Position numbers and translations under genes: made by a program. Below are positions 5,043 through 6,253 of a stretch of DNA of 6,253 nucleotides, piece after piece. Below the pieces are notes generated by a model. It ran no database searches and was not told the origin of the DNA. It was given only the letters and a program-made list of their open reading frames with translations. This DNA comes from Clostridia bacterium (GTDB lineage Bacteria; Bacillota; Clostridia; Oscillospirales; Butyricicoccaceae), in NCBI GenBank assembly GCA_017396925.1, contig JAFQKM010000145.1, positions 1 through 6,253 on the forward strand, given 5' to 3'. Position 1 is the first letter of the stretch. Each line of letters starts with the position of its first letter.

Positions 5043-6253
5043 ATGCAGAATTATTCCCTTACCGAAGGAAAAATCGGTCCGGCCCTTGTGCGCTTTGCCA
5101 TCCCTTTCCTCTTTGCCAGCATGCTGCAGTCGCTCTACGGCGCTGCCGATATGTTTGTCGTCGGCCAGTTTTCGGGCGCCGCCGCCGTATCGGGCGTCTC
5201 GACGGGCAGCCAGGTGCTCAATACCATCACCAATGCCGTTCTGGGCTTCTGTACCGGCGGCACCGTTCTGGTCGCCCAGCAGATGGGCCGCAAGGATGGC
5301 GACGGTACGGCCAGAGCCATCGGCACCCTGGCGGTGGCTTTTGCAGCCATCGGCCTGATCCTGACCCCCCTCATGCTGCTCTTCACGCCCCAGATGGCCG
5401 AGCTGATGCAGACGCCCGCCGAAGCCTTCGAAGAGGCCTGCCGTTATATCCGCATCTGCGCCTGCGGCGTGCCCTTTATTCTGGGCTATAATGTCACGGC
5501 CGGTATCTTCCGCGGCATGGGCGATTCCAAAACCCCCGTTCTGTTTATTGCCATCGCCTGTGTCATCAACATCGTGGTCGACGTCGTGCTGGTCGGTATA
5601 TTCGATATGGCGGCCGCCGGCGCCGCCTGGGCCACCGTGTTGGCCCAGGGCATCAGCTTCCTTTTGTCGCTGGTACACATGAAGCGCAAGGGCTTTGGCT
5701 TTCATTTCGGCCGCGAGCATCTGCGTATCGACGGCTATTCCCTCAAGTGGACCTTCAAGGTCGGCGCCCCGCTGGCCCTGCAGAATGCCTTTATCAGCCT
5801 GTCTTTCCTGATGATCACCGCCATCATCAACAGCATGGGCCTTGTGGCCTCGGCCGCCGTCGGCGTCACCGAAAAGCTGATCTCCTTCTTCTTCCTGGCC
5901 CCCGGCGCCTTCTCGGCTGCCACCGCCACCATGGTCGGCCAGAACATCGGCGCCGGCCAGCCCAAGCGCGCCCTGCAGACCATGACCACCAGTATGGCCT
6001 ATTCGCTGGCCATCACCGGCGTCTTCTTCGTGCTGATCCAGCTCTTTCCCACCTTCTGGGCCGGCATTTTCTCAGGCGATCCCGAAGTCATCGAGGCGGC
6101 TTCCCAGTATCTGCGCTCCTATTCCATCGACTGCCTGGTGGTCTGCTTTGTCTTTAACCTCAATTCCTATTTCAGCGGCTGCGGCCGGTCGGTCATCACA
6201 GCGGCCCATAACATGATCGCCACCCTCTGCGTCCGTATCCCCATGTCGTGGGC
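5043..6253 (+). CDS. MATE-family multidrug/cation antiporter, 3'-truncated by window edge
   Basis: This is an inner-membrane antiporter of the multidrug and toxic compound extrusion family. Such proteins export drugs or metabolites in exchange for Na+ or H+. The window holds 403 codons of a protein normally about 440-460 residues long, so roughly the last one or two helices are missing. Helix 1 contains LYGAADMFVVGQFSG with D36, the acidic position conserved in many MATE cation sites. The loop AQQMGRKDGDGTARA (78-92) and its second-half counterpart GQNIGAGQPKRA (299-310) show the internal repeat, as do FRGMGDSKTP (156-165) and FSGCGRSV (377-384). The start is set by a strong AGGAGGTG at 5026-5033, nine bases before the ATG, and by the typical opening LTEGKIGPALVRFAIP. 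A terminator-like hairpin lies just upstream in the leader. The transported substrate cannot be read from the sequence. Confidence 0.95.
   Translation, partial: MQNYSLTEGKIGPALVRFAIPFLFASMLQSLYGAADMFVVGQFSGAAAVSGVSTGSQVLNTITNAVLGFCTGGTVLVAQQMGRKDGDGTARAIGTLAVAFAAIGLILTPLMLLFTPQMAELMQTPAEAFEEACRYIRICACGVPFILGYNVTAGIFRGMGDSKTPVLFIAIACVINIVVDVVLVGIFDMAAAGAAWATVLAQGISFLLSLVHMKRKGFGFHFGREHLRIDGYSLKWTFKVGAPLALQNAFISLSFLMITAIINSMGLVASAAVGVTEKLISFFFLAPGAFSAATATMVGQNIGAGQPKRALQTMTTSMAYSLAITGVFFVLIQLFPTFWAGIFSGDPEVIEAASQYLRSYSIDCLVVCFVFNLNSYFSGCGRSVITAAHNMIATLCVRIPMSW

Noticed and set aside
4929..5720. 263-codon minus-strand open frame opposite the MATE gene
   Set aside because: It runs through the terminator and ribosome binding site of a clear MATE gene, and its protein is Gly/His/Asp-rich shadow sequence.

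Overview
The window is a GC-rich stretch, with strong preference for GCC, ATC, GGC and CTG codons, in which all six genes lie on the + strand. Purine-rich Shine-Dalgarno sequences (AGGAGG type) precede the starts, and the control regions carry sigma-A-like promoters. Together with the thiMED-HAD-tenA gene content this suggests a high-GC member of the Firmicutes, probably a gut Clostridia of the Oscillospiraceae/Ruminococcaceae type. The lineage is inferred from style and protein resemblance and has not been tested by a search.

Positions 2-2099 hold a tightly packed thiamine salvage and assembly block: the 3' part of thiM (thiazole kinase), thiE (thiamine phosphate synthase, overlapping thiM by 14 bases) and thiD (HMP/HMP-P kinase, 3 bases after thiE). 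A 58-base gap carrying a good extended -10 promoter leads into a HAD-family phosphatase (2158-2802), followed 23 bases later by tenA (thiaminase II / aminopyrimidine hydrolase, 2826-3482). TenA regenerates HMP from degraded thiamine, ThiD phosphorylates it, ThiM phosphorylates the thiazole, and ThiE joins the two into thiamine monophosphate. The HAD enzyme is the one part without an assigned role, and its pairing with tenA makes a thiamine-related phosphatase a reasonable hypothesis. No de novo genes (thiC, thiG, thiH, thiS) are visible in the window.

After a 114-base gap with a near-consensus promoter (TTGTCA, 18 bp, TATAAT) comes a 432-residue protein (3597-4895) with a hydrophobic N-terminal stretch and a C-terminal region resembling a degenerate NUDIX domain. 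Its function is unknown.

The last intergenic region (4896-5042) is the most regulatory-looking part of the window. It has a promoter (TTGACT, 17 bp, TAAAAT), then a long near-perfect hairpin with a U-tract, then a strong ribosome binding site. It leads into a MATE-family multidrug/cation antiporter gene (5043 onward) that runs off the 3' end. The order promoter, terminator, gene suggests transcription attenuation, although no known aptamer is recognised in the short leader.

No tRNA, rRNA, CRISPR array, insertion sequence, attachment site or replication origin was seen.
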